Origin: Saccharomycodes ludwigii
Lineage: Eukaryota; Ascomycota; Saccharomycetes; Saccharomycodales; Saccharomycodaceae
Assembly (NCBI RefSeq): GCF_020623625.1
Contig: NC_060201.1
Coordinates: forward strand, 1,178,001 to 1,242,000
Direction of reading: 5' to 3'
DNA length: 64,000 nucleotides
This document shows positions 38,875 through 48,478 of the stretch, piece by piece. Below the pieces are notes generated by a model. The model was not told the DNA's origin. It saw only the letters and a list, made by a program, of their open reading frames with translations, and searched no databases. Position 1 is the stretch's first letter; the number at the start of each line of letters is the position of its first letter. A program made the position numbers and the translations under genes.

Positions 38875-40185
38875 TTACTTTTGTTCAGATTTCAATTTCA
38901 TTAATAAAAATGCAGCATTAGTAGTCTCGTCTATATTAGCAGCATCATTACCTATGGCAGTACCAGTACCACCATTGTTATCCATAAAACGACAATTTTT
39001 CTTTAATATCCTTAATTTCTCGGGACCTATGCTCGCCCAGTCTTCATCGTCTGTATCAGAATGTTGCTGTTCTTGATATAGTTTGTCATTATTGGAAGCT
39101 GGGGTAGCTAATGAAACAGTTGTTCTAACACAAGATTCTGTATTACTTATACGAGGCATATTTTCATCTCCAAAATCTTTATTTTTACCGTTGTTGTTAT
39201 TCTTGCTTTTATTTTTTGTAGTATTTATAATACTGTTAGTTTCCGTAACGTTATTGTCTTGAATTATATTTATCGCGTTGTTAGAGGAAGTAGCACTGTG
39301 ACTATTTCCATTGTTGTTGCTGTTGTTATTATTATTGTTGTTATTATTGAATAAAAAGTCATTTTTATTACTACTGTTTCTTCTAGTTGATGATTTCCTA
39401 CGATGTGTTATTTTTACTATTTTGGAAATAGTTGCATTATTAGTGCTATTAGCGGTTGGGGGAGATGGTCTTTCACTTAACAATACACTAGATTTTCTCC
39501 TATTCTTGTCCATGCTATGGAAATAGTCTTCTTCCTCATCATCTTCAAAAAATACATCATTGTTGTCATTATTTTCGTTATCGGATGGTGGGGAAGAAGA
39601 AGATGTTGATGATGATGATGAAGCTAATACGTTTTCGTCAAAATAACTGTTATTATTTAATTTGTTAGCAGTTATATGGCTGTTATTTTGTTTGATAAAA
39701 TTCTTTCTCTCTTGCAATCCATTCTCAAAACTATGACTCAATTGTTGTTGAGTTTTCAAGTCATTATTGATTTTCTCATTGGCAGCCAACACCGAGGCCA
39801 ATTCTTTTTTGAAATCCTTAGGGTCCTCAACTTTTCTAGCCCTCCATTGACCCCAACCTATTTTTTCAAAGACTACAGAGTTCAATTCATCACCATTTTC
39901 TAATAAACTCATTATAACCCTTCTTTGTTTAGAAGCACTTAGTTTTTTAAACCCGGGAACATCCTTGTCCAAACCGTTGGTGATAAATCTGATAGCTAAA
40001 GGACCTTTTTGCAATAATAAATCACTCAACATATACGGGTGAATTTTGGATGTAATATCATTGTTGTTCACTATATTTTGAGCATGAGTAGATAAAACAC
40101 GTTGCTGTTGGCCGTCAGCTGGAATGGTGGTGGTGTTTAATTGTTTCTTATTGTAATTATCGTTCAGAGTAGTATTACTTGGCAT
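38875..40185 (-). CDS. STB3: RRPE-binding transcription regulator Stb3
   Basis: 436 residues (513 in S. cerevisiae). Stb3 binds the ribosomal RNA processing element (A/T palindrome) upstream of growth genes and, with Sin3/Rpd3, represses them until glucose/TOR signalling moves it to the cytoplasm. Seen: the conserved STB3 domain at residues ~50-150 (IHPYMLSDLLLQKGPLAIRF, GFKKLSASKQRRVIM, KIGWGQWRARKV), then long Asn/Ser/Asp-rich low-complexity sequence including runs of asparagine near residue 280, and a short conserved C-terminal EDWASIGPEKLR element. Basic RRKSS motifs are possible kinase sites. Divergent from STM1. Ortholog of YDR169C. Confidence 0.94.
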   Translation of the reverse strand: MPSNTTLNDNYNKKQLNTTTIPADGQQQRVLSTHAQNIVNNNDITSKIHPYMLSDLLLQKGPLAIRFITNGLDKDVPGFKKLSASKQRRVIMSLLENGDELNSVVFEKIGWGQWRARKVEDPKDFKKELASVLAANEKINNDLKTQQQLSHSFENGLQERKNFIKQNNSHITANKLNNNSYFDENVLASSSSSTSSSSPPSDNENNDNNDVFFEDDEEEDYFHSMDKNRRKSSVLLSERPSPPTANSTNNATISKIVKITHRRKSSTRRNSSNKNDFLFNNNNNNNNNSNNNGNSHSATSSNNAINIIQDNNVTETNSIINTTKNKSKNNNNGKNKDFGDENMPRISNTESCVRTTVSLATPASNNDKLYQEQQHSDTDDEDWASIGPEKLRILKKNCRFMDNNGGTGTAIGNDAANIDETTNAAFLLMKLKSEQK

Positions 40186-40675
40186 TTAAAGGCAGCTTTT
40201 TCTTTTGTTTGTTTTGGTTTTTAATTTTTTTCACTTTTTTTTTTCTGTTTTTTTTTTTTTTTTTTTTTGTTGCTTTTGTTGTTGTTATTATATGTTGTGA
40301 AACTTTTTAGGAATTTCGTACTTTAGTATTTTTTTTAATATTTTTATTTTTTGTGTTAGTTCAAACACAGGGTTATTTTTTTTATTCTCGTTTTTATTTA
40401 TTAATTTATTTATTTATTTATTTAGTCAACCGATTATTGTAATTCCTATGTAAATTTCTAGCAAATGATAATAATAATAATAATAATAGATAAATAGTTA
40501 ATACTATTGGTCATGCACGTGATCCACATTATTGTTTGTATCGTATGAAGTGATTGTGGTTGTAATTGTGGTTGTGGTTGTGGTTGTGATATGACACCCA
40601 TACATTTTAAGTTTTAATTGTTAATAGGGGAGTATCATGCTCTAGATTCTGATTGTCACACTTTGTGTAATAAAT

Positions 40676-40702
40676 ATACGTAGTATACGTAGTATACGTA
40701 GT
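40676..40702. repeat. Three perfect tandem copies of a 9-bp unit
   Basis: ATACGTAGT repeats at 40676-40684, 40685-40693 and 40694-40702. Each unit contains the palindrome TACGTA. It may be a short expansion or a set of factor sites; no known factor is assigned. Confidence 0.75.
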
Positions 40703-41304
40703 GCCATTGCTTGTAGAGGGAACCGAATTATAGGGGGAGTGTTTCATTTAAAAACGGAATAAATAATAAAATAAAAGTGTGTTTTATCTAGAAAAAAAAA
40801 AAAAAAATGTTTTAATTTTTGTATGATAAGAGGTCAATCGATCTTAAGTCAACATTGGTTGTTTTTGTTAGGTGAACAAAATGAGTAATTCATATTCATG
40901 TAAAATATGCAGTCTTTGAAACCAATTTGATAATACGAGAAACTACTATTTTTGTTTATACGCATCTAACAAATTGAACCTCGGTATAAAAACACACACA
41001 CCCCCCCCTCCAAAGAAGCGCTGGACGGACTCTGAACAGAAATACAAGATATTTTTGGTCAACTTTTAAACAGAAAATAAATATCATTTCTTTTCCCTTA
41101 CCGGCTTGCGGACTTGTCTGAGGGAAAGAAAAAAGGAAAACAAAAAATAAAAAAAGTACTGGTAGTTTTTTCTTCGATGTTTCTGTGTGCGTTTCTACTA
41201 CACCATCAAGCCCTTCTTTTTTTTTTGTTGTTGTTTCATTATCTTTTTCCCCCCCCCCCCCATCTACGTATTTTCTATACCGATCATATTAATTAAAAAT
41301 AAAA

Positions 41305-41421
41305 GAAAAAAAATTTTTTCTTTTTTTTTTTTTGACAAAAATGAGAAAAATTTTTTCACTTTTTTTTTTTTTTTTTTTTTTCTCTATGATTTTTTCGTTT
41401 TTTCATTGAAAAAATTTTTTC
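41305..41421. promoter_or_regulatory. Three RRPE-like A/T palindromes upstream of STM1
   Basis: GAAAAAAAATTTTTTC at 41305-41320, GAAAAATTTTTTC at 41345-41357 and GAAAAAATTTTTTC at 41408-41421 all fit the GAAAAATTTT-type ribosomal RNA processing element known to be bound by Stb3. They sit 224-340 bp before the STM1 ATG in the pyrimidine-rich leader. Confidence 0.55.
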
Positions 41422-41644
41422 TCTTCCTCATCCTTCTGTCTTTTTTCTTTCTGCCTTTTTATCCCCTTCATCTCTCCTTTAGTACAATTTTAACTGTTAC
41501 ATTGCACTATTCTCCCCATCTATTTCGTTCATCTCCTTAATCCTACATTATTTACAATAGGAACAGATCAACATATAGAGAGATAGACCCCCTCAGATAC
41601 GCAGATATATATTATCACATACAATTAACTACAACCAAATTAAT

Positions 41645-42448
41645 ATGTCTAACCCATTCGATTTATTAGGTAATGATGTTGAAGATGCTTCTACTCCGTT
41701 GGTCACCAAGGAATTAGTTAAGAATAACACTTCCTCCAAGAAGACTGATGTTAACCCAAGAGCTGACAAATCTAAGGCCAAGCATAGACCAGCTCCAACT
41801 GGTAATGAAGGTGCCATCAAGGATAAGAACGCTGGTAGAAAGAACAACAGATCTAGAACTCCTCCAGAAAGCAGCAGGGCCCCAAGAGGTGGTAACAGCA
41901 GAAGAGACCGTGGTGACAGATCTGGTAAGACCGACACTGCCAAGAAAGTTAACCAAGGTTGGGGTGACAACAAAAAGGAAGAAGAATTTGAAGAAGAGGG
42001 TGAAGCTGATGCTAAGGCTGAATTGAAAGCTGATGCTGAAGCTGAAGCTTCTGAAGATGCTGCACCAGCTGTTATTTCTTTGGCTGCCTATTTGAATGAA
42101 AATAAGGCTGCTGGTTTGGACACCGTCGTTGCTCCAAAGAAGGTTGACCAATTGGAAGGTGTTGAATTGTTAGTTAAGAAGGAAGAAGTTTATGTTGAAC
42201 CTACCAAGGCTAAGAAAGTTAAGTCCAAGCAATTGAAGACCAAGCAATTCTTGGACTTTGACGTTTCCTTTGCTGACAACAACAGAAACAGTGGTAGAGG
42301 TAACGGTAGAGGTAGAGGTAACGGTAGAGGTAGAGGTAATGGTAGAGGTAGCTTCAGAGGTAGAGGTAACGGTAGACCTAACAGAGACACTCAAGAAAAG
42401 AAAGAAGCCCCAGTCTACAAAGCTGAAAACTTTCCATCTTTGGCCTAA
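41645..42448 (+). CDS. STM1: Ribosome-preservation factor Stm1
   Basis: 267 residues (273 in S. cerevisiae). Stm1 (SERBP1/Habp4 family) threads through the mRNA channel of idle 80S ribosomes and protects them in starvation. Seen: the conserved N-terminus MSNPFDLLGNDVEDA, a basic Arg/Lys/Gly region at ~45-100, an acidic Ala/Glu stretch (~115-140), ISLAAYLNENKA (~148), the TKQFLDFDVSFAD segment (~205), an RG/RGG-rich tail (~215-250, repeats of GRGNGRG), and the typical end VYKAENFPSLA. Codons are strongly biased to the preferred set (GGT, GCT, AAG, TTG, AGA), indicating high expression, in contrast to its neighbours. Ortholog of YLR150W. Confidence 0.96.
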   Translation: MSNPFDLLGNDVEDASTPLVTKELVKNNTSSKKTDVNPRADKSKAKHRPAPTGNEGAIKDKNAGRKNNRSRTPPESSRAPRGGNSRRDRGDRSGKTDTAKKVNQGWGDNKKEEEFEEEGEADAKAELKADAEAEASEDAAPAVISLAAYLNENKAAGLDTVVAPKKVDQLEGVELLVKKEEVYVEPTKAKKVKSKQLKTKQFLDFDVSFADNNRNSGRGNGRGRGNGRGRGNGRGSFRGRGNGRPNRDTQEKKEAPVYKAENFPSLA

Positions 42449-42788
42449 ATAAAATTGGCTTCCACGCTGTAGTAAGTGTTATTAATATATGTTTAAACAG
42501 ATTGACAAAAGACAAGTTTCATATGTATTTGGTTATATATTTTTTAAAACTTGTTTTTTTTCATTCCACCTTTCTCTCACTATATATGTATGTATGAATG
42601 TATATTTTTGTGTATATTTTTTTTATATATATTTTCCTTATGTTTTTTTTTTTTTTCTAATTTTTTTATTTATATATATATATGTATGTATGTATTCTAT
42701 TTTTTTTTTTTTGTTTTTTCCAACAAAACAAAAAGAAAAATTGAATCGTATGATGCTTTTTATTGTTTACCGACGATAATGTTGATAA
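42449..42788. other. Convergent STM1/PCD1 spacer
   Basis: 340 bp, very AT-rich with TATG/TATA runs and poly-T tracts, consistent with 3'-end regions of both genes. The short open frames in it are low-complexity and not credible genes. Confidence 0.6.
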
Positions 42789-43790
42789 TCACTTAGTATA
42801 AAACACAGGTATAACTTGATCGAATTTTGCTTTAGGATTGTTAGCAATCATATCTTTTTCCCATTTGCTCCTCTTCGAAGAATTCATTTGGTGAGCAAAT
42901 TCATGTAGTCCATAAAGTAGAGTTTCATGACCGATTATTCGATTAGTTTTGTCAGAAATACTTTTATTAGGCAACAACAATGGATCCGTTTGATATCCAA
43001 CTGATGCTATATCATATAATATTTGTGCAGTTAACCCCCATAATTTTTTAACTTTAATATTTTCAGAAATGGAACCGGAATTATACTCTTCGTCACTGCT
43101 CATATCTCCAATATCTTTTAACCAACTGACTTCATGGAAATTTGGACTATTAGTATCGTAATAATAGTACAATATGTTTCTACTGATTCCCCCCCATTTA
43201 TAACCAATTTCTTTAAATCTACTGTATTCATGTGGTAATGAAGATTGTGTTTTGACTGAAATTGCATCTTTTAAGGGAATACTAAAAATGCTTGAAGTTT
43301 CTCCGTCATTTAGATGGCCAAACCATTTCTTTAATTTCAAAGGCTCTGAATATTTATTGTTATTTGAGGTGGTACTATTATTGTTATGCATAAACCAAAT
43401 TGTAGGCTTCACACTTAGAAAATTTTTTGATAAATAGCATGGCCATTTACCATTGCATAGATTTTCCAATTTTATATTGTATTTGGATTCTAATATATGG
43501 TCATCTTGGGGTAGCCCGATTTCCTCAAAAGTTTCTCTTCTTGCGATGTCCATACAAGTCTCTTTAATATTATCCGCTTTACCGCCTGGTAAAGATACAT
43601 CACCACTGAAAGACCTTATTTTTCTTGATCTCCTCGTCAGCAGCACTCTTAATTCGCCATTTAAACCGACAAATAATAATATGAAAACAGCTGATCTTCT
43701 ATATGGAGGCCAAACGATTTCTAAAGGAAACTGGCTACAACTATTATTTGCTTTAATAGTTCCCAACCTGCTGATAATTTCAAAGTTCAT
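42789..43790 (-). CDS. PCD1: Nudix pyrophosphatase Pcd1 (CoA / 8-oxo-dGTP type)
   Basis: 333 residues (340 in S. cerevisiae). Pcd1 is a peroxisomal Nudix hydrolase acting on CoA derivatives and oxidised nucleotides. Seen: the Nudix fold from residue ~30 (AVFILLFVGLNGELRVLLTRRS) with the UPF0035/CoA-type LLTRRSRKIRSFSGDVSLPGG motif and a complete Nudix box at about residues 69-93 (GGKADNIKE...RRETFEEIG, with the metal-binding REtfEE glutamates). The C-terminus (VIPVFYTK) is not a clear PTS1. Ortholog of YLR151C, tail-to-tail with STM1. Confidence 0.93.
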   Translation of the reverse strand: MNFEIISRLGTIKANNSCSQFPLEIVWPPYRRSAVFILLFVGLNGELRVLLTRRSRKIRSFSGDVSLPGGKADNIKETCMDIARRETFEEIGLPQDDHILESKYNIKLENLCNGKWPCYLSKNFLSVKPTIWFMHNNNSTTSNNNKYSEPLKLKKWFGHLNDGETSSIFSIPLKDAISVKTQSSLPHEYSRFKEIGYKWGGISRNILYYYYDTNSPNFHEVSWLKDIGDMSSDEEYNSGSISENIKVKKLWGLTAQILYDIASVGYQTDPLLLPNKSISDKTNRIIGHETLLYGLHEFAHQMNSSKRSKWEKDMIANNPKAKFDQVIPVFYTK

Positions 43791-43875
43791 TCGTAATAAT
43801 GATTTACGTTTAATCTTCCAAATGATAATGAATATGAAGAATTTAATTTATATTCAATTTTTAAGTAGGAATATC

Positions 43876-43908
<33 letters not shown>

Positions 43909-44023
43909 CTAAAATACATTTAGGAATAACATATTATAGCTCAGCTTATATGAATGAAAAAGTGCGAGGGAAAAATAAAAAATAAAAAAAAAAAAAAAAC
44001 GTAAAAATCTATATATGTATATA

Positions 44024-45706
44024 CTAAAATTTCAAATCCACTTTTAGAGTATAGCTAATAACAAAAGAAACAGTTATAAATAAAACCATATACTCTAACA
44101 AAAAAAAAATACTCAAGCAATCCATTTGTAAATGCCTCCCCTCTAAAGGAGTATAAAAGGCAGTAAAATAAACTTGCGCAGTTGCATTGGGCATAGACCA
44201 CGTTAAGATGACAACAAACTTAGCTATTACAGTGTCCACCCAATGCATGTCATACAATTTATTTGCCCAAGCGACACCAATAATTGGTAATATAGTTAAC
44301 CTAATTAATGTCATGCTTAATGCGGTTTTTAAAAATCCTTGTGGAATGTTATTTATTTCCAATCTTCCCAATGTCCCGCCCAATAACAATAATCCTAATG
44401 GAACACATGCATTTGCAATATAGGAAGTAAAATCCATTAGAAAGTTTAAAACTGGCTCGCCATCAGGAGCTTGATGGACGTGAACATCGGTATGTACGAA
44501 TAGAGCTTTGACCCATGGGATCATAGCACATATAATACCCAAAATTGTTCCGATTGAAGCCGGCCTACAAAAATTTATTAAAATATAATGAAGCCATTTT
44601 AAATGATATTTAGTACAAAATCCATCAAAATTACCTGGTATGTTATGTATTGTCGATATTGTATCCTTTGCAGATAAATATAGTGAATTATTATCTTTTG
44701 CATGAATACCAATTTCACAATCTTCGTCGACTAAATTATCCCCATAATTTACGTTGCCCACCTCACTTGTTAAAGTTAGTGGCTTTGTTAAATCAATATC
44801 ACCAGATCTAATTCTGGATAAAGCACTGTACTCGCTAACCAACGATTGCGTTCTTTTCCTCCTTTTTATTTTTGTATAGCTGATCTCGTTCATTGATTTT
44901 GGTGCAGAGGCAGTAGTGGTTACAGAATTATTAGTCAAATATATATGCAATGGTTCTTTGTACATATCTGTATTCTGTGGTATACAATATATAGATTGGT
45001 TGCTGTTATCAATTGTACTATTGTTATTTTTGAAAATCTCCCCTACTGGCATGTCTTGTGTATTAACGGATCGTAATTTATCAGTATTGTTATTGGAAAT
45101 GGGCTCTCCATTAGCATCTGATATGTTTTGACTTTCTTCTTCGCCTTGCTTACTGACAACATACGCCTCTTCGTCACTATTATGCTTTATATCCTCTCTG
45201 AAATCAAGACCCACTATTCTAAACATTCCTAGATTCATCATCATAAAATTTTGAACAGTCAAAAAGATACAGGTGTAAGCAACCCCTTTATCAACTTGGT
45301 CTGAACTAAACAAATTTGTTGTAGTCATGCTTTGCATGTAAGCGATAGGTAAATCAGATATATTGGGAAATAATCCAGCAAAAATCAATCCCCACTTCCA
45401 TTTTTCAGGTACTGGTGTAATATATAATAAAGCATAAGCACCTAAACCGCCTGCTGTAAACAACATAATGGCGGTTAAACAAATAGCGCCAATTTCTTTG
45501 ATATCTTTATCTTCTAGATTGCCCACGATTTTATTAAAAGTCAAACATGGTAAAATCGCATTGATAACTAAATTTGAAATCCCTCTTGAGGTTTCTACAC
45601 TAATCATTTTATTTTTAACTATGATAAATCCGACAAGTATGATTAAATAAATCTTTAAAATGGGTTTCACAGCAATATAAATTGCTTCCCCTAATGAAAT
45701 GGCCAT
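44024..45706 (-). CDS. Auxin-efflux-carrier-family membrane protein (YLR152C ortholog)
   Basis: 560 residues (576 in S. cerevisiae). Seen: five hydrophobic segments in residues ~1-165, a long hydrophilic central loop (~165-360) rich in Asn/Ser with basic RRKRTQS, and about five membrane segments at the end, the 5+loop+5 arrangement of the PIN/auxin efflux carrier-like family. Motifs NAILPCLTFNKIV near residue 50 and NACVPLGLLLLGGTLGRLE near residue 430 are typical of that family. Substrate is unknown in yeast; location is probably ER or other internal membrane. Same strand and order as YLR151C-YLR152C-YLR153C. Confidence 0.9.
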   Translation of the reverse strand: MAISLGEAIYIAVKPILKIYLIILVGFIIVKNKMISVETSRGISNLVINAILPCLTFNKIVGNLEDKDIKEIGAICLTAIMLFTAGGLGAYALLYITPVPEKWKWGLIFAGLFPNISDLPIAYMQSMTTTNLFSSDQVDKGVAYTCIFLTVQNFMMMNLGMFRIVGLDFREDIKHNSDEEAYVVSKQGEEESQNISDANGEPISNNNTDKLRSVNTQDMPVGEIFKNNNSTIDNSNQSIYCIPQNTDMYKEPLHIYLTNNSVTTTASAPKSMNEISYTKIKRRKRTQSLVSEYSALSRIRSGDIDLTKPLTLTSEVGNVNYGDNLVDEDCEIGIHAKDNNSLYLSAKDTISTIHNIPGNFDGFCTKYHLKWLHYILINFCRPASIGTILGIICAMIPWVKALFVHTDVHVHQAPDGEPVLNFLMDFTSYIANACVPLGLLLLGGTLGRLEINNIPQGFLKTALSMTLIRLTILPIIGVAWANKLYDMHWVDTVIAKFVVILTWSMPNATAQVYFTAFYTPLEGRHLQMDCLSIFFLLEYMVLFITVSFVISYTLKVDLKF

Positions 45707-45795
45707 ATTTTGTGTTTATTTTATAAGAATTATGGTTTGTTTTCCTTATCATGTAGATTTGTAACGTTTTTACCTTTCTTTGATTTGTAAAATTG

Positions 45796-45828
<33 letters not shown>

Positions 45829-46432
45829 TAGTAATGTATTTTCACGATATCACAGCCTTGATATATATATATATATATATGTATATGTATACTGTTATCC
45901 TAAATTAAGTATCACTCCACACTTAATTAATTTTAACGAAATCCAGAAAGAGAGGCTGTACTAAAAAAGACGTAGATTAGAAATAATAAATGCCCCCTCA
46001 CAAACACGCAAAACAGTTGCTATTTTTTTTTTTTATTGTCAGCGTTATCTTTATGGTTTATGGTAGTTTATAGAAAGTCCGAATCAATGTAAAACGTCGG
46101 TCTAAAAAAATACGTCTCAGTTGTTTACTTTGAATAATTTAGTTATCTCACCTTCAAAAAATTGGGGGTTTTTTTTTATTGTACTGATTTAAATACCATC
46201 AAGTAAACATAAAATTTGGGTGAAAATAGAATTATGTACTTTTACGCTAATATAACCGAAATATCAAAGAAAAAAGGAAAGAAGAAAAGAAAGAGAGAAA
46301 GAAAGAAAGAAAGAAAGAAAAAAAAAATATATTTATAAATAACGATTTTATTAACATATTACCAGCACCAAAAAAAAAAAAATAAACAAATACAAATATA
46401 TATATATACATATAATTCTTCTATGTCCTTAT
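45707..46432. promoter_or_regulatory. YLR152C-ortholog promoter / ACS2 3' region
   Basis: 726 bp. It holds poly-A at about 45796-45823, a (TA)n at 45863-45878, AGTCCGAA at 46076-46083 (reverse complement of the recurring TTCGGACT), a (GAAA)n purine run at about 46275-46327 and TA repeats near the ACS2 stop. Confidence 0.5.
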
Positions 46433-48478
46433 TTATTTCTTTTTATTCTTTAAAGCGAAAAATTGAGTTTCCACCGCAGTTAATAACTTTGGAACAACAT
46501 CTGGATTAGCTAAAGTAGATAAGTCACCTAATTCTTCAGCCTCATTAGAGGCAATCTTTCTTAAGACTCTTCTCATAATTTTACCGGATCTAGTTTTTGG
46601 TAAATCATCAACCAAAATAATGGTCTTTGGAGCAGCAAATGGCCCAATTTCACCTCTAACTTGCATAATCAATTCACGACGCAAGACATCTGGATTAGTT
46701 TCCTCATCTCCATCAGCATCTTTTAAGGCATTTTCCTTCAAAGAAACATAAGCGACAACGGTTTGGCCAGTCAATTCATCTGGGATACCCACAACAGCAC
46801 ACTCAGAAACAGCTTGGTGTTCACCAATAGCAGCTTCAATTTCAGATGTAGATAATCTATGACCAGAAACATTGACAACATCATCAACTCTACCTCTAAT
46901 CCAGTAGTAACCGTCATGATCTCTACCAGCACCATCACCGGTGAAATAATAACCTGGATATGGCTTCAAATAAGTCTCCATGTAACGGGAATGGTTATTC
47001 CAAACAGATCTAGCCATAGAAGGCCATGGCGATTTGACAGCTAAGACACCAGCAACATCATTACCTTTTAGCTCTTTACCACTAACAGGGTCAATAATAC
47101 AAGCATTCACACCGAAAAATGGAACGGTAGCTGAACCTGGTTTAGTTGGAACAGCACCAGCCAATGGAGCAATCAAATGTGATCCAGACTCTGTTTGCCA
47201 CATAGTATCACAAATGACACAGTTCTTGTTACCAACCTTTTCATGATACCATTCCCATAAATCAGGGGATATTGGTTCACCAACGGAACCTAAAACTCTT
47301 AAACTAGAAGTGTCATATTTGGCGATTTCGGCTTCACCAACACGCTTGATCAATCTCATAGCAGTTGGTGCAACATAGAAATGTGTAGCTTTGTGACGCT
47401 CGATAATTCTCCAATATCTACCATAATCTGGGTAAGCTGGTGTGGATTCAAAAATAATGGTGGCCGTACCTAAACACAATGGTCCGTATAAAGCATAGGT
47501 ATGGCCGGTAATCCAACCAACATCACCTGCAGTAAACAATACGTCCTCAGGATGTATATCGAAAACATATCTGGTGGTTAAAGCGGCTCCTAATAAATAG
47601 CCACCAGTAGTATGAACAACACCCTTAGGAGAACCAGTAGAACCACTTGTGTATAGTAAGAATAAAGGATCCTCGGCATTAATTGGAACTGGTGGAATAT
47701 ACCCTCTTTGCTTTTCGGTTTCTTCATTCCACCAATAATCTCTACCTGGTGTCATAGGAATCTTTGGAGAACCGGTCCTTTTATAAACAAGAATATGAGA
47801 AACATGTTCCACCCCATTCAAACCTTCATCGACAATTTTCTTAATATTAACGGTTTTACCACCTCTACGACCTTCATCACAGGTAATAACAACTTTACAA
47901 CCAGCATCAACTACACGGTCTTTTAAAGAACCAGCAGAAAACCCAGCAAAAATAACAGAATGAATAGCACCCAAACGAGCAACAGCTAACATGGCAATAA
48001 CAGCTTGTGGAGTCATTGGTAAGTAAACAGCAACTGTGTCACCTTTTTGAACTCCCCAACTTTTTAAAACCCCAGCAACTTTACTAACTTCTTCCAGCAA
48101 TTCACCAAAAGTTATAACTTTGTTATCGCTTTCATCATCTGCCTCATAAATAATAGCCGGTTTGTTTGGGTTTGCAAATGCATGTCTATCAACACAATTG
48201 TAACATGCGTTTAGTTCACCGTTTAAAAACCAAGCAATATCACCCTTTGACAAGGAACCAGACAAAACTTTGGTAAAATCTCTATCCCAATGCAAGTATT
48301 CTCTGGCCATTGGACCGAAAAATCCCTCTGGATCTTCAATAGACTGTTTATACATTTTTTCGTATTCAGCTGGAGAAGTGATATAACCCTTGGCTGGTTG
48401 AGATTTGTAGAAATGTTCAGGTGTTTCGCGGAAAGCTACTTTGTGAGCTTCGTGGACGACAGAGTGTTCTTTAGTCAT
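46433..48478 (-). CDS. ACS2: Acetyl-CoA synthetase Acs2
   Basis: 681 residues (683 in S. cerevisiae). It makes acetyl-CoA from acetate, ATP and CoA in the cytosol and nucleus, feeding lipid synthesis and histone acetylation. Seen: an ANL-superfamily adenylation domain with the P-loop [19 protein letters not shown] at ~277-295, the [11 protein letters not shown] motif near residue 422, the hinge [21 protein letters not shown] at ~520-540, and the C-terminal SGKIMRR with the acetylatable lysine near residue 629. Codon use is strongly optimised, indicating high expression. Ortholog of YLR153C; the Acs1/Acs2 distinction rests on synteny and on length (Acs1 is longer at its N-terminus). Confidence 0.97.
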   Translation of the reverse strand: MTKEHSVVHEAHKVAFRETPEHFYKSQPAKGYITSPAEYEKMYKQSIEDPEGFFGPMAREYLHWDRDFTKVLSGSLSKGDIAWFLNGELNACYNCVDRHAFANPNKPAIIYEADDESDNKVITFGELLEEVSKVAGVLKSWGVQKGDTVAVYLPMTPQAVIAMLAVARLGAIHSVIFAGFSAGSLKDRVVDAGCKVVITCDEGRRGGKTVNIKKIVDEGLNGVEHVSHILVYKRTGSPKIPMTPGRDYWWNEETEKQRGYIPPVPINAEDPLFLLYTSGSTGSPKGVVHTTGGYLLGAALTTRYVFDIHPEDVLFTAGDVGWITGHTYALYGPLCLGTATIIFESTPAYPDYGRYWRIIERHKATHFYVAPTAMRLIKRVGEAEIAKYDTSSLRVLGSVGEPISPDLWEWYHEKVGNKNCVICDTMWQTESGSHLIAPLAGAVPTKPGSATVPFFGVNACIIDPVSGKELKGNDVAGVLAVKSPWPSMARSVWNNHSRYMETYLKPYPGYYFTGDGAGRDHDGYYWIRGRVDDVVNVSGHRLSTSEIEAAIGEHQAVSECAVVGIPDELTGQTVVAYVSLKENALKDADGDEETNPDVLRRELIMQVRGEIGPFAAPKTIILVDDLPKTRSGKIMRRVLRKIASNEAEELGDLSTLANPDVVPKLLTAVETQFFALKNKKK

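Larger units (their letters stand above)
40186..41644. promoter_or_regulatory. Divergent STB3/STM1 intergenic region (1.46 kb)
   Basis: This is the longest spacer between two coding genes apart from the tRNA region. From left: poly-T after the STB3 start, TTTA repeats near 40400-40425, (TAA)n at 40468-40488, an E-box GCACGTGAT with CACGTG at 40516-40521, GTGGTT repeats at about 40557-40590, the 9-bp triplicate listed separately, a CA-C run at 40991-41010, two CGGACT motifs (41036-41041 and 41109-41114), and then a pyrimidine-rich ~400 bp leader with three A/T palindromes next to STM1. No gene is supported inside. Confidence 0.55.

Noticed and set aside
40991-41010. Second Rap1/telomere-like site (CA run into C run) before STM1
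   Set aside because: Does not fit the Rap1 consensus ACACCCRYACAYM; looks like a CA/C slippage tract.
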